From contig JACJID010000001.1 in NCBI GenBank assembly GCA_014138725.1, positions 1,736,001-1,800,000 on the forward strand: DNA of 64,000 bases, written 5' to 3'. The notes below the pieces were generated by a model that saw nothing but the letters and a program-made list of their open reading frames with translations, was not told the origin of the DNA and made no database searches. This stretch comes from Kutzneria viridogrisea. GTDB taxonomy: Bacteria > Actinomycetota > Actinomycetes > Mycobacteriales > Pseudonocardiaceae. This document shows positions 8,063-18,000 of this stretch, piece by piece (the first letter of the stretch is position 1; every line of letters begins with the position of its first letter). The position numbers were made by a program, and so were the translations under genes.

Positions 8063-8704
8063 GTGCGGAAGGCATGGCGGTGCGCGGTGCTCGCGCTGGG
8101 TGGCGACGGACAGGTGGCGGACGAGGCGGCGGCCGAACTCGTGCGGCGGTACGCGCAACCGCACCGGCGGCACCACAACCTGGTGCACGTCGAGGCGGTC
8201 GTCCGGGACGCGACGGGGCTGGCGCACCGACTGGGGCTGGCCGAGGTGGAGCGGGCGCTGCTCGTGGTGGCGGCCTGCGCGCACGACGTGGTCTACGACG
8301 GACGTCCGGGTGAGGACGAGCAGCGCAGCGCCGACTGGGTCGAGCACTGGCTCACCCGGGCCGGGGTCGCCGCGGTCCACGCCGCCCGCGCGGCCGAGTT
8401 GGTGCTGGCGACCGCGGCGCACACGGCGCCGGCCGGGGACCTGACCGCGCTCGCGTTGCTGGACGCCGACCTGGCGATCCTCGCGGCGGAGGAGGCCGGT
8501 TACGACGAGTACCGTGCCGCGGTGCGCCAGGAGTACTCCGCGTACGACGAGGCCGCCTGGCGGGCGGGCCGCACGAAGGTCCTGACCGAGCTCGTGTCGC
8601 GGGAACCGTTGTACGCCACCGAAGCGGGCCGTCAACTCTGGGAGGCGGCGGCGAAATCCAACCTGGCGAGGGAACTGCGCTCGCTCGCGGCTCAGGACCG
8701 GTAG
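8063..8704 (+). CDS. HD-domain phosphohydrolase-like protein
   Basis: 213 residues. It matches the predicted metal-dependent HD phosphohydrolases, with HRRHHNLVHVEAV (H38, H42), the HD dyad at 74-75 in ACAHDVVYD, the third metal ligand near HTAPAGD, and LLDADLAILA supplying the last Asp. The substrate is unknown. A GTG start is used. It is followed directly by a glyoxalase-like gene remnant. Confidence 0.85.
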   Translation: MRKAWRCAVLALGGDGQVADEAAAELVRRYAQPHRRHHNLVHVEAVVRDATGLAHRLGLAEVERALLVVAACAHDVVYDGRPGEDEQRSADWVEHWLTRAGVAAVHAARAAELVLATAAHTAPAGDLTALALLDADLAILAAEEAGYDEYRAAVRQEYSAYDEAAWRAGRTKVLTELVSREPLYATEAGRQLWEAAAKSNLARELRSLAAQDR

Positions 8705-8711
8705 CGGGCCA

Positions 8712-8853
8712 CGGGTTCCGTACCGCGACCACCAGCACGAACTCAACCTGGTCGACGCCAGCTACGCCTCAGTGGGGCCGTCCACCGGCGCGTCCGGCAC
8801 GGTGCTGTACTGGCACGTGGACGACTTGGAGGCCGCCGTGCGGCGCCTCCTGA
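8712..8853 (+). pseudogene. Remnant of a VOC/glyoxalase-like gene
   Basis: One frame reads VPYRDHQHELNLVDASYASVG, then GTVLYWHVDDLEAAVRRLL, the characteristic C-terminal half of a VOC (bleomycin-resistance/glyoxalase-fold) protein. There is no start codon, no first betaalphabetabetabeta unit, and no conserved sequence after the LL. It is a fragment of roughly 47 codons squeezed between the HD gene and the PAS-GAF-ANTAR gene, so it is a deletion relic. Confidence 0.6.
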
Positions 8854-8913
8854 ACGCCCCGTGGCCTACGGTGGCAGTGTCATGCGCCACCGGGAGCGCG
8901 CTGGAGGGCTGCG

Positions 8914-10029
8914 ATGCACGAGTCGCTCAGATCGGTGGCCGACAGCGCGCTGTTCGAGGCCACTGCGGCCCCGTACCTGGTGCTGGACACCGGACTGCGG
9001 ATCCGCGCGGTGAACTCCGCCTACCTGCGGGCCACCCGGCGCACCCGCGAGGAACTGCTGGACCTGCTCCTGTTCGAGGTGTTCCCGGCCGACCCGTGCG
9101 CCGAGGGGGTGCGCAACCTCCGTGCCTCGCTGGAGCGCGTGCTGCGGTACGGCAGGCCGGACGCGATGGGCGTGCAGCCCTACGACATCCCGCCGCCCGG
9201 CGGCACGGGCGAGTTCGTGTGCAGGACCTGGAGCCTGGTGAACTCCCCGCTGCTGGACGAGGCGGGCCGGGTGGTCGGCGTGCTGCACCACGCCGAGGAC
9301 GTCACCGCCCTGGCCGAGTCCGCACGGCGCAACGAGATCATCGCGACCTGCTACCGCGGCGCCTACCAGGCGCTGGCCGCCGACGACCCGCTCGCGGGCT
9401 GGTTCGGCCTGGCCGAGGCGGTGTGCTCCGCGGCCGTGCAGCGCCTGAACTCCGTGGACGCCGCCGCGCTGTCGCTGCGCACCCCCGACGGGGTCGAGGA
9501 ACTGCTCGCCGCCACCGACGAGTGGGCGCGGCGGCTGGAGGAACTGCACTACGCACTCGGTGAGGGGCCCGGGGTCAGTGCCTTCCTCGACGGCCGCCCG
9601 GCGCTCGCCCCGGACCTGTCCGACGCCCCGCGCTGGCCGGTCTTCGCCGACGCGGCCCTGGCGATGGGCGCGGTCGCGGTCTTCGCCTTCCCGTTGCAGG
9701 CCAACGGTGCGCCACTGGGTACGGTGCGGCTGTACTCGCGCGGACCGGGGCTGCTGGACGGCCAGCAGTCCGCCGACGCCGCGGTGCTGGCGCAGGTCGC
9801 CACCGCCTCGCTGCTGGACGAGGGCGCGGCGCACCGGCTCAGCGAGCGGCCCGGCCACTACCAGGACGTCAACCTGGCCGCGGGCATGCTCGCCGCGCAG
9901 GGCGGGGTGGGCGTGGCCGAGGCGCTGAGCCGGTTGCGGGCGCACGCCTTCGGCCAGGACCGCAGGCTGCTGGCGGTGGCCGCCGAGGTGGTGGCCGGGC
10001 GGCTGCGCTTCGCCGACCTCTCTGATTGA
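8914..10029 (+). CDS. PAS-GAF-ANTAR signalling protein
   Basis: 371 residues. A PAS domain at about 15-130 (YLVLDTGLRIRAVNSAYLRAT) ends in GVLHHAEDVTAL. A GAF domain follows at about 165-300 (VDAAALSLRTPDG, LGEGPGVSAFLDGRPAL). The C-terminal ANTAR-like three-helix unit covers about 310-365 (YQDVNLAAGMLAAQ, GVAEALSRLRAHAF). ANTAR domains bind two-hexaloop RNA hairpins to block termination, so this is a putative ligand- or redox-sensing antiterminator. It is the first of three related regulators in a row and may be co-transcribed with the GAF-ANTAR gene. Confidence 0.88.
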   Translation: MHESLRSVADSALFEATAAPYLVLDTGLRIRAVNSAYLRATRRTREELLDLLLFEVFPADPCAEGVRNLRASLERVLRYGRPDAMGVQPYDIPPPGGTGEFVCRTWSLVNSPLLDEAGRVVGVLHHAEDVTALAESARRNEIIATCYRGAYQALAADDPLAGWFGLAEAVCSAAVQRLNSVDAAALSLRTPDGVEELLAATDEWARRLEELHYALGEGPGVSAFLDGRPALAPDLSDAPRWPVFADAALAMGAVAVFAFPLQANGAPLGTVRLYSRGPGLLDGQQSADAAVLAQVATASLLDEGAAHRLSERPGHYQDVNLAAGMLAAQGGVGVAEALSRLRAHAFGQDRRLLAVAAEVVAGRLRFADLSD

Positions 10030-10254
10030 TCATGCGCGCAGGTGCTCTAAGCTGGTCCGGCCCTTGCGCGTGAACCGCGCGGGGGCACGGAGTACCGCCG
10101 AAAGGCGCGCACTGTCGTCCGGTCCAGCAGAGTGGCCGGAAGGAACGGCATCCCGCCCTGTCGCGACACCGCGGCAGGGTGTTCGGTGTCGGCTCCTTCC
10201 TGTGCCGCTCTGGACGCGATCTCCTCACTCGATCACCCGATCAGGAGAGGCGAC

Positions 10255-11013
10255 ATGGACCGCACCGAGCCCGCCGACGCGCCCGCACCGGAGGCGCCTG
10301 CCTCGTGGCCGGTCGTACTGGACGAGGTAACCGGCGCACTGGAGGCACTCTCGGCCGCGCTGGACACCACCGAGGACTTCCAGGTGCTGCTGCACCAGGC
10401 CTGTGAGCAGGTCACCCACGCCGTGCCGGGGGTGCACGCGGCATCACTGACCCTGGTGCGCCAGACCGGCGCGCACACCGCCGCGATCACCGACGAGCGG
10501 GTGGCCGAGCTGGACCGCCAGCAGTACAGCACCGGGCAGGGACCCTGCGTGGAATCCGCCCGCACCGGCAAGCTGGTGCGGGCCGCCATCAGCGAGTCGG
10601 GTGAGCGCTGGCCCGGCTTCGCCCGCGCCGCACGTGAAGCGGGCATCAGCAGCGTGCTGGCCGCCCCGCTGGTGGTCGACCACGCCTACTCCGGGGCGCT
10701 CAACTGCTACAGCAGGCACGCCGGGGGATTCGCCGACCTGGACGCGCGGCTGCTGGAGCTTTACACCACCGCGGTGGAGGCCACGTTGCGCAGCGCCAGA
10801 CGCTACCAACAGGCACAGGCGAGCAGCGCGCAACTGCGCAGGGCGCTGACCACGCGGGCGGTGATCGACCAGGCCAAGGGCATTCTGATGGCCAACCACC
10901 GGGTCACCGCCGAGCAGGCGTTCACCCTGCTGGTGGAGCAGTCCCAGCGGGACAACATCAAGGTGCGGGACCTGGCCGACCGGTTGGTGGCCAGGACCAC
11001 CGGGGCGCGCTGA
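10255..11013 (+). CDS. GAF-ANTAR regulator
   Basis: 252 residues. A GAF domain at about 45-185 contains AASLTLVRQTGAHTAAITDER and the QYSTGQGPCVESARTG loop. The ANTAR domain at about 195-248 is canonical (LTTRAVIDQAKGILMANHRVTAEQAFTLLVEQSQ). It is probably an RNA-binding antiterminator controlled by the GAF ligand. AGGAG lies before the ATG. The 225-base gap upstream holds no obvious promoter of the GGGTA type. Confidence 0.92.
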   Translation: MDRTEPADAPAPEAPASWPVVLDEVTGALEALSAALDTTEDFQVLLHQACEQVTHAVPGVHAASLTLVRQTGAHTAAITDERVAELDRQQYSTGQGPCVESARTGKLVRAAISESGERWPGFARAAREAGISSVLAAPLVVDHAYSGALNCYSRHAGGFADLDARLLELYTTAVEATLRSARRYQQAQASSAQLRRALTTRAVIDQAKGILMANHRVTAEQAFTLLVEQSQRDNIKVRDLADRLVARTTGAR

Positions 11014-11032
11014 GCCCTCGGTGGTCAGGAGG

Positions 11033-12376
11033 TCAGGTGCCGGAGGCGGCCGGGTTCCGGTCCGACCCGGCCGTGCTGGGCGACTCGCCCACCCGTACCG
11101 GAGGGTGAACGAGCGCGTCGGAGTGCCCTGGGCCCTCGCGGCCCACGGACGCGACCCCGCTGCCCGACAGGCGTCGGACTGCTGGCCCCAGGTCCAGGAC
11201 GATCCTCGGACTGTCCGGTGTGGACCGTGGCCGGGTGGCCGCCCAGGCGATGAAACCCAGCCCCACCAACACGAAGCTGTCCCCGAGCAGGTGCTGCCAC
11301 CAGCTCCAGGCGAACTCCCTGCCGTAGAAGGTGGGCAGCATCCACTGTGGACCGATCAGGAACACGGCGGTCACCAGGCCAAGGGCCCAGCGGTTGCCGC
11401 CGCGGTACCAGCCGATCATCAGCGCGGGCAGTACCCAGACCCAGTGGTGCGACCAGGACACCGGCGAGCACAGCAGCGCGACCGCGGCGGCCACGAGCAG
11501 AGCGGTGAGCCGGTCCACCTTGCGCATGGCGATCCACGCGGCCACCAGCACCGCGGCGATCAAGCCGATCCACAGCGAGGTCTCCACCAGATCGGGCAGT
11601 CCAAGGCGGTGCAGTGCCCCGCGCAGGGACTGGTTGGCGCTGTACTCGGGCCTGCCGATGCGCGTGGAGTCGAACAGGGTGGCGGTCCAGTAGCGCAGGC
11701 TGTCCTCGGGCGCGGCCAGCCAGCCGACCAGCGTGGCGACCAGGAACGAGCCGACCGAGGTCAGTGCCGCGCGCCAGTCCTTGCGCGCCAGGAAGTACAG
11801 GACGAACACGGCCGGGGTCAGCTTGATCGCGGCGGCGAGGCCGACCAGCAGCCCGCGCGGCCAGCGACGCACCGGCAGCAGGCAGTCCACCAGGACCAGG
11901 GCCATCAGCAGCAGGTTGACCTGGCCGAGCATGAGCGTCTCGCGCACCGGGCCGGTCAGCAGGCCGAGGGTGGCCGCGAGCAGCCCGCACGCGGCGGGAC
12001 GGCCCAGTTCCCGCGCGATCAGCAGGGTGCTGCCGCTGAGCGCGAGCAGGCCCGCCAGGGTGATCACCACGATGCTGACCGGCCAGGAGGCCCAGGCCAG
12101 CGGGGCGAAGACCACGGCGGCCACCGGCGGGTAGGTGAAGGGCAGCGGGGAGTCGATGTCGGGCACGTGCGGACCGGGCACCGGGCTGGGGAAACCGGGG
12201 CCGTACAGCTCCACCCCGTGTATCCAGGACCAGCCGCCCGCCCGGTAGACCTGCAGGTCGATCAGCCCGCTGATGCCCAGGCCGACCACCACGGCGGTGA
12301 CCACCGTGATCAGCACCCCCGCAAGCCACCAGATCCGCATTGCAGGAGGGTAGGTAGTCCTGGGGTGGTCGAACAT
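11033..12376 (-). CDS. Glycosyltransferase 87 family membrane mannosyltransferase
   Basis: 447 residues with about ten hydrophobic helices. The family marks are DLQVYRAGGWSWIHG near the N-terminus (the D of GT-C enzymes), SPLPFTYPPVAAVVFAPL, GQVNLLLMALVL, and the AIKLTPAVFVLYFLARKDWR segment typical of the DUF2029/GT87 alpha-mannosyltransferases. It likely transfers sugar from polyprenyl-phosphate-mannose on the outer face of the membrane, for lipoglycans or glycoproteins. The hydrophilic tail of about 60 residues is low-complexity. AGGAAA precedes the ATG; a second ATG 12 codons in is an alternative. Confidence 0.88.
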   Translation of the reverse strand: MFDHPRTTYPPAMRIWWLAGVLITVVTAVVVGLGISGLIDLQVYRAGGWSWIHGVELYGPGFPSPVPGPHVPDIDSPLPFTYPPVAAVVFAPLAWASWPVSIVVITLAGLLALSGSTLLIARELGRPAACGLLAATLGLLTGPVRETLMLGQVNLLLMALVLVDCLLPVRRWPRGLLVGLAAAIKLTPAVFVLYFLARKDWRAALTSVGSFLVATLVGWLAAPEDSLRYWTATLFDSTRIGRPEYSANQSLRGALHRLGLPDLVETSLWIGLIAAVLVAAWIAMRKVDRLTALLVAAAVALLCSPVSWSHHWVWVLPALMIGWYRGGNRWALGLVTAVFLIGPQWMLPTFYGREFAWSWWQHLLGDSFVLVGLGFIAWAATRPRSTPDSPRIVLDLGPAVRRLSGSGVASVGREGPGHSDALVHPPVRVGESPSTAGSDRNPAASGT

Positions 12377-12575
12377 CGTTTCCTGGTATCGGCGTGTCTC
12401 CTACTTTGGTCTGACCCGGGACAGCAGAAGGGCTACCGTCCGCGGTCACCGCCCTCTCCCTGGCCAACTCGGGGCCGGTGAGTGTCACCTCGCATTGCTG
12501 GTTGCTCTCGGCCTCGACGCAGAACTGCACCCGATCGTGTGACACTGAAACCTGGGCCCTCGGCGAGGACACGCA

Positions 12576-12743
12576 TCAGTCCTGCCTCGGGTACTCGTCC
12601 TCGGGGTCGTCCAGCGGCGGCTCCTCGATGTCCGGCCCGCCAGGGCCCGACCCGTGCAGCGGTTCGGGCGCCCCGAAGTGCGGGTCACCGATCGGCCGCT
12701 CCTCGTCGGGCTGCGGTTCGGGCTCTATCGGTGGAATCGTCAT
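12576..12743 (-). CDS. Small acidic Pro-rich hypothetical protein
   Basis: 55 residues starting MTIPPIEPEPQPDEERPIGD, ending PLDDPEDEYPRQD, very rich in P, E and D and without cysteines or hydrophobic segments. It follows the SpoIIE-type phosphatase gene by 50 bases on the same strand. Coding potential rests on composition, position and a clean ATG; the ribosome site is weak. No function is recognised. The 200 bases between it and the glycosyltransferase gene hold nothing I can support. Confidence 0.5.
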   Translation of the reverse strand: MTIPPIEPEPQPDEERPIGDPHFGAPEPLHGSGPGGPDIEEPPLDDPEDEYPRQD

Positions 12744-12793
12744 GAGCTGCGGATACCCGCCGGTCCACGGGCTACACCTGCCCAGCGGCGGTC

Positions 12794-14926
12794 TCAGCCG
12801 ATGCGCAGCGCCAGCAGGCAGGTGTCGTCGCGGGTGTTGAGGTCGGCGTGGTCGAGCAGGTCGTCGGCGTAGCGCTCGATGTCGCCTACGGTGCGCCCGG
12901 CGGTGGCGGCCAACTGGTCGATGGACTCGTCCAGGTCGGCGCCCGGTCGCTCGACCAGGCCGTCGGTGTACATGACCAGCACATCGCCCTCGCGCAGCGG
13001 AGTCGAGGTCTCCTCGTACACGGATTCGGTGAAGGCGCCGAGCATGGCGCCGCGGGGCAGCGGCAGCACGGTGCAGGCCCCGTCGCGTATCAGCAGTGGC
13101 GGCAGGTGCCCGGCGCGAGCCCACAGCAGTTCGCCGGTGTCGGGGTCGTAGCGCCCGCACACCACGGTGCCGTTCACCCGCTCGGACAGTTCCTGCGCGG
13201 CGATGTTCAGCCAGTGCAGCAGCCTGGCGGGCGACTCCCCGGTCACCGCGAGCCCGCGCAGGGCGTTGCGCATGGAGATCATGCCGGTGACCACGCCGAT
13301 GCCGTGCCCGGCCATGTCCCCGACCACGAGCAGCACCCGGCCGTCGGGCAACCGCACCACGTCGTACCAGTCCCCGCCGACCAGGTGCTCGTGTCCGGCC
13401 GGCCGGTACCGCACGGCCACCTCCACGGAGTCCACCTGGATCCGGTGCGGGCTGGGCGGGATGATCGCGTGTTGCAGGCGCAGCGCGAGCCGCCGCTGCT
13501 CGGTGAGCTGGTCCTCGGTGGCCGAGAGCACGTACTCGGGGTGGTACTGCGCGGTGACGTCCTGCACCGCCCCGTGCACCGCCGCCACCTCGCCCGCCGC
13601 CCCGAGCGCGGGCTCGGCGAAGACCCGCAGGTGGCGGACCGTGCCGTCGGCCCCGCTGCGCCGTAGCACGGCGGTCGCCGCCCTGCGCTGCGCGATGGCG
13701 GCGTTGAACAGCCGGTCCAGGGCCTGCACGTCGTGCTCGGCCACCTCGTTGAGCGGCCGGGGACGGCTCGTGTCGAGCAACTCGGCCATCTCGGCGGTCC
13801 AGCGCACCTCGCCGGTGGCCAGGTCCTGCCGCCAGCCGCCGACCCTGGCCAGCCGCTGCGCGTGGGCCAGCAGGTCCGCCTGCCGGTCCCCGGGCCGCCA
13901 GGTGACGGCTACCCCGTCGAACAGCCGTGCGATGCGCACGTCCACCACCGACCCGTCGGTCAGCGCGTGGCCGTCCAGGCGCTGTGCCTGGCCGGTGGCC
14001 AGCACCTGCACCGCGCTGTCGAACAGGCCGCCCGCGACGGCCAGGTGCGGGTAGCTGGCCAGCAGCGAGCTGCCCACGAGCTGATCGGCGCCGCGGCCCT
14101 CGCTGTCGACGAAGCCCGCGCTGACGTGGTCCACCACGAAGTCGGCGACCTGGCCGTCCTCCCCGCGTTGGGCGTGGGCGATCAGCACCAGGTCCAGCAG
14201 CTGGTCGAGCAGTGCGAACTCGGGGCCGCCCGGGTCGGTGCCGTCCTCGGTGGCCATGGCCAGGGTGCCCGCGCACAACTCGGCGAGCGCGACCAGCTCA
14301 CCGCGCAGCCCCGGCTGCGGCGTGCGCCCCTCGGGCCATCGGACCTCCAGCACGCCCAACGTCCGGCGCCCGGTCTGTAGCGGCAGCACGGTGCGGTCCA
14401 GCCACAGCGCCCGCCCGGTGCGCACCGCCAACTGGTGCGAGGAGTCCAGTTGTGGCGGCAGGTGGTGCCAGCGGCTGGCCTCGGCCGGGCCCAGGCCGTG
14501 CTGCCCGACCAGGTGCAGTGCCCCGTCCGGCCGCAGGGCCCAGATGCCCAGCGCGGTCGCACCCAGTGGGGCGAGCACCTCGGTGAACACCGTGGCCGCC
14601 ATGCCGGTACCGTGCTCGACGCTGAGCAGTCCGGCCTCGGCCAGTCGCAGCCGCACACCCGCCTGGGCCCCGCCGAGTTGGGCACTGCCGGGCTGGCCGC
14701 CGAGCAGCTCGGCCGCGAGCTCCAGTTGGCTGACCCCGGCCCGGCGCGCCAGCGCCGCCAGGTGCTCCGCCGCCCACAGTCCGTCGCAGCCCAGCCGCTC
14801 GGACAGCACGCCCCTGGCCTGCGCCATCACCAGTTCGGCCTGTGCACCGGCGCGCAACTGGACCAGTTCCCGCTGCTGGCAACGGATCACCTCGTTGAGC
14901 CGGCGCACCTCACGGTCCACTGCCAT
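12794..14926 (-). CDS. ANTAR-GAF-PAS-SpoIIE protein phosphatase
   Basis: 710 residues. An N-terminal ANTAR-like helical unit (residues 15-75, [16 protein letters not shown]) is followed by a GAF region (about 90-240), a PAS-like stretch, a second PAS (about 370-480, ending [17 protein letters not shown]) and a C-terminal PP2C/SpoIIE domain. The last has [20 protein letters not shown] and [11 protein letters not shown], which supply the metal-binding aspartates. It probably dephosphorylates a STAS antagonist and so switches on a stress sigma factor. The ATG is chosen over an upstream TTG. TACACT at 14933-14938 is a possible -10 only a few bases before the start, implying a very short leader. 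Confidence 0.9.
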   Translation of the reverse strand: MAVDREVRRLNEVIRCQQRELVQLRAGAQAELVMAQARGVLSERLGCDGLWAAEHLAALARRAGVSQLELAAELLGGQPGSAQLGGAQAGVRLRLAEAGLLSVEHGTGMAATVFTEVLAPLGATALGIWALRPDGALHLVGQHGLGPAEASRWHHLPPQLDSSHQLAVRTGRALWLDRTVLPLQTGRRTLGVLEVRWPEGRTPQPGLRGELVALAELCAGTLAMATEDGTDPGGPEFALLDQLLDLVLIAHAQRGEDGQVADFVVDHVSAGFVDSEGRGADQLVGSSLLASYPHLAVAGGLFDSAVQVLATGQAQRLDGHALTDGSVVDVRIARLFDGVAVTWRPGDRQADLLAHAQRLARVGGWRQDLATGEVRWTAEMAELLDTSRPRPLNEVAEHDVQALDRLFNAAIAQRRAATAVLRRSGADGTVRHLRVFAEPALGAAGEVAAVHGAVQDVTAQYHPEYVLSATEDQLTEQRRLALRLQHAIIPPSPHRIQVDSVEVAVRYRPAGHEHLVGGDWYDVVRLPDGRVLLVVGDMAGHGIGVVTGMISMRNALRGLAVTGESPARLLHWLNIAAQELSERVNGTVVCGRYDPDTGELLWARAGHLPPLLIRDGACTVLPLPRGAMLGAFTESVYEETSTPLREGDVLVMYTDGLVERPGADLDESIDQLAATAGRTVGDIERYADDLLDHADLNTRDDTCLLALRIG

Positions 14927-15027
14927 CGGCCGAGTGTAGGAGCAACGGGGCAAGCCTGTCGCACCTGCCCGAGCGCGCCGCGCACCAGTAGATTCTCCGA
15001 CCGGGTCTCATTCTTGGGAGCGCGTTG

Positions 15028-18000
15028 ATGGTTGAGGGCGAGAACGCACACACCCGGCGCATGGCCGACGAGCGTCTCCAGCAACTGCTGGAGGGGCTCA
15101 AAGCGGTACGGGACGGGGATTTCAGCACACGCCTGCCCCGGGTGGACGACGTGCTGATGGACGAGATGGCCGATGTCTTCAACGGCATGGTCGACCAACT
15201 CGCGCTGTTCACCTCGGAGGTGACACGGGTGGCCCGCGAGGTGGGCACCGAGGGCAAGCTGGGCGGCCAGGCCGCGGTTCCTGGCGTGTCGGGGACCTGG
15301 AAGGACCTGACCGACTCGGTGAACGCCATGGCGGGCAACCTGACCGGCCAGGTGCGCGACATCGCGGAGGTGGCCACGGCGGTGGCCAAGGGGGACCTGA
15401 CGCAGAAGATCACCGTGGACGTCAAGGGCGAGATGCTGGAGCTCAAGGACACCATCAACACGATGGTGGACCAGTTGTCCTCGTTCGCGGCCGAGGTGAC
15501 CCGGGTGGCCCGGGAGGTGGGCAGCGAGGGCCGGTTGGGCGGTCAGGCCCAGGTGCCCGGGGTCGGCGGCACCTGGCGGGACCTGACCACTTCGGTGAAC
15601 TTCATGGCGGGCAACTTGACCAACCAGGTCCGCAACATCGCGCAGGTCACCACGGCGGTGGCCAAGGGGGATCTGACGCAGAAGATCACGGTGGATGCGC
15701 GCGGGGAGATCCTGGAGCTGAAGAGCACGATCAACACGATGGTGGACCAGTTGTCCTCCTTCGCCGACGAGGTGACCCGGGTGGCCCGCGAGGTCGGCAC
15801 CGAGGGCAGCCTCGGGGGCCAGGCCCAGGTGCCCGGCGTGGGCGGCACCTGGCGGGACCTGACGACCTCGGTGAACTTCATGGCGGGCAACCTCACCGCG
15901 CAGGTGCGGTCCATCGCCCAGGTGGCCACGGCGGTGGCCAAGGGGGATCTGACGCAGAAGATCACGGTGGATGCGCGCGGGGAGATCCTGGAGCTGAAGA
16001 GCACGATCAACACGATGGTGGACCAGTTGTCCTCCTTCGCCGACGAGGTGACCCGGGTGGCCCGCGAGGTCGGCACCGAGGGGCGGCTGGGCGGTCAGGC
16101 CGACGTGAAGGGCGTGTCGGGCACCTGGAAGGGCCTGACCGAGTCGGTGAACGTCATGGCCGACAACCTGACCGACCAGGTGCGGTCCATCGCCCAGGTC
16201 ACCACGGCGGTGGCCAGGGGCGACCTGACGCAGAAGATCCGGGTGGACGCGCGCGGGGAGATCCTGGAGCTCAAGGAAACGATCAACACGATGGTGGACC
16301 AGCTCTCCGCCTTCGCCGACGAGGTCACGCGGGTGGCCCGCGACGTGGGCACGCACGGGGACCTGGGCGGCCAGGCGATCGTGCGCGGGGTCTCGGGCAC
16401 CTGGAAGGACCTCACCGACAACGTCAACGTGATGGCCTCCAACCTGACCAGCCAGGTGCGGTCCATCGCCCAGGTGGCCAGCGCGGTGGCCAGGGGCGAC
16501 CTGTCCCGCAAGATCACCGTCGAGGCGGAGGGCGAGGTCGCCGCCCTGGCGCAGGCGCTCAACACCATGGTGGACACCCTGTCCGCCTTCGCCGACGAGG
16601 TGACCCGGGTGGCCCGCGAGGTGGGCAACGAGGGCGTGCTGGGCGGCCAGGCGCGGGTGCCCAACGTGGCGGGCACCTGGAAGGACCTGACCGACAACGT
16701 CAACTCCATGGCGCACAACCTGACCAGCCAGGTCCGCAACATCGCGCAGGTGACCACGGCGGTGGCCCAGGGCGACCTGTCCAAGAAGATCGACGTGGAC
16801 GCGCGCGGGGAGATCCTGGAGCTCAAGACCACGATCAACACGATGGTGGACCAGCTGTCCTCGTTCGCGGCCGAGGTGACCCGGGTGGCCCGGGAGGTGG
16901 GCAGCGAGGGCCGCCTGGGCGGTCAGGCCGAGGTGGAGGGCGTGTCGGGCACCTGGAAGCGGCTGACCGAGAACGTCAACGAGCTGGCGGGCAACCTCAC
17001 CAGGCAGGTGCGGGCGATCGCCGAGGTGACCAGCGCCGTGGCCACCGGGGACCTGACCCGGTCCATCTCGGTGGAGGCCCAGGGCGAGGTGGCCGAGCTC
17101 AAGGACAACATCAACGCCATGGTGCACTCCCTGCGCGAGTCCACCCGGTCCAACCAGGACCAGGACTGGCTCAACACCAACCTGGCCAGGATGTCCGGGC
17201 TCATGCAGGGCCACCGGGACCTGCGCACCGTCGGCGAGCTGATCATGAACGAGCTCACCCCGCTGGTGGGTGCGCTGCACGGCACGTTCTACCTGACCGG
17301 CTCCGACGAGCACGGCGAGCACCTGGTGCTGGTCGCCGCCTACGGCAGACACGCCGACGGGGCGCTGCCGCAGCGCTTCGACCTGGGCCAGTCCCTGGTC
17401 GGGCAGGTCGCGCGCACCCGCAAGCCGATCGTGCTGGACCGCATTCCCGCGGACTACCTGACGATCTCCTCCAGCCTGGGCTCCGCCGATCCGGCGCACC
17501 TGATCGTGCTGCCGATCGTGTTCGAGGACGCCGCGCTCGGTGTGATCGAACTGGCCTCCTTCGGACCGTTCACCCCGGTGCGCAAGGACTTCCTGGAACA
17601 GCTGATGGAGACCATCGGGGTCAACGTCAACACGATCATCGCCAACGTGCGCACCGACTCGCTGCTCGCGGAGTCCCAGCGGCTGACCAGGGAACTGCAG
17701 GCCCGCTCGGGGGAGTTGCAGGAGCAGCAGGCCGAGCTGCGCCGCTCCAACGCCGAGCTGGCCAGGCAGAACCGGGACATCGAGGTCAAGAACGTCGAGA
17801 TCGAGCAGGCCCGGCGGGAGATCGAGGAGCGGGCCCAGCAGTTGGCGCTGGCCTCGAAGTACAAGTCGGAGTTCCTGGCCAACATGTCCCACGAGCTGCG
17901 CACCCCGCTGAACAGCCTGCTGATCCTGGCCAGGCTGCTGGCGCAGAACCCGGGGCGCAACCTCACCGGCAAGCAGGTGGAGTACGCCAACGTCATCCAC

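Noticed and set aside
12377-12575. A 60-residue frame upstream of the glycosyltransferase on the minus strand
   Set aside because: It runs into a different frame within the glycosyltransferase gene and shows no conserved pattern, so it is treated as untranslated.
12478-12840. Plus-strand frame rich in Ser/Gly/Cys opposite the small acidic gene
   Set aside because: No motif and no ribosome site. It lies mostly antisense to the acidic Pro-rich frame and the phosphatase end.
15190-17130. Regular repeats at about 276-bp spacing, possibly a CRISPR or satellite array
   Set aside because: The repeats keep frame and encode HAMP units; there is no short-repeat/unique-spacer pattern.
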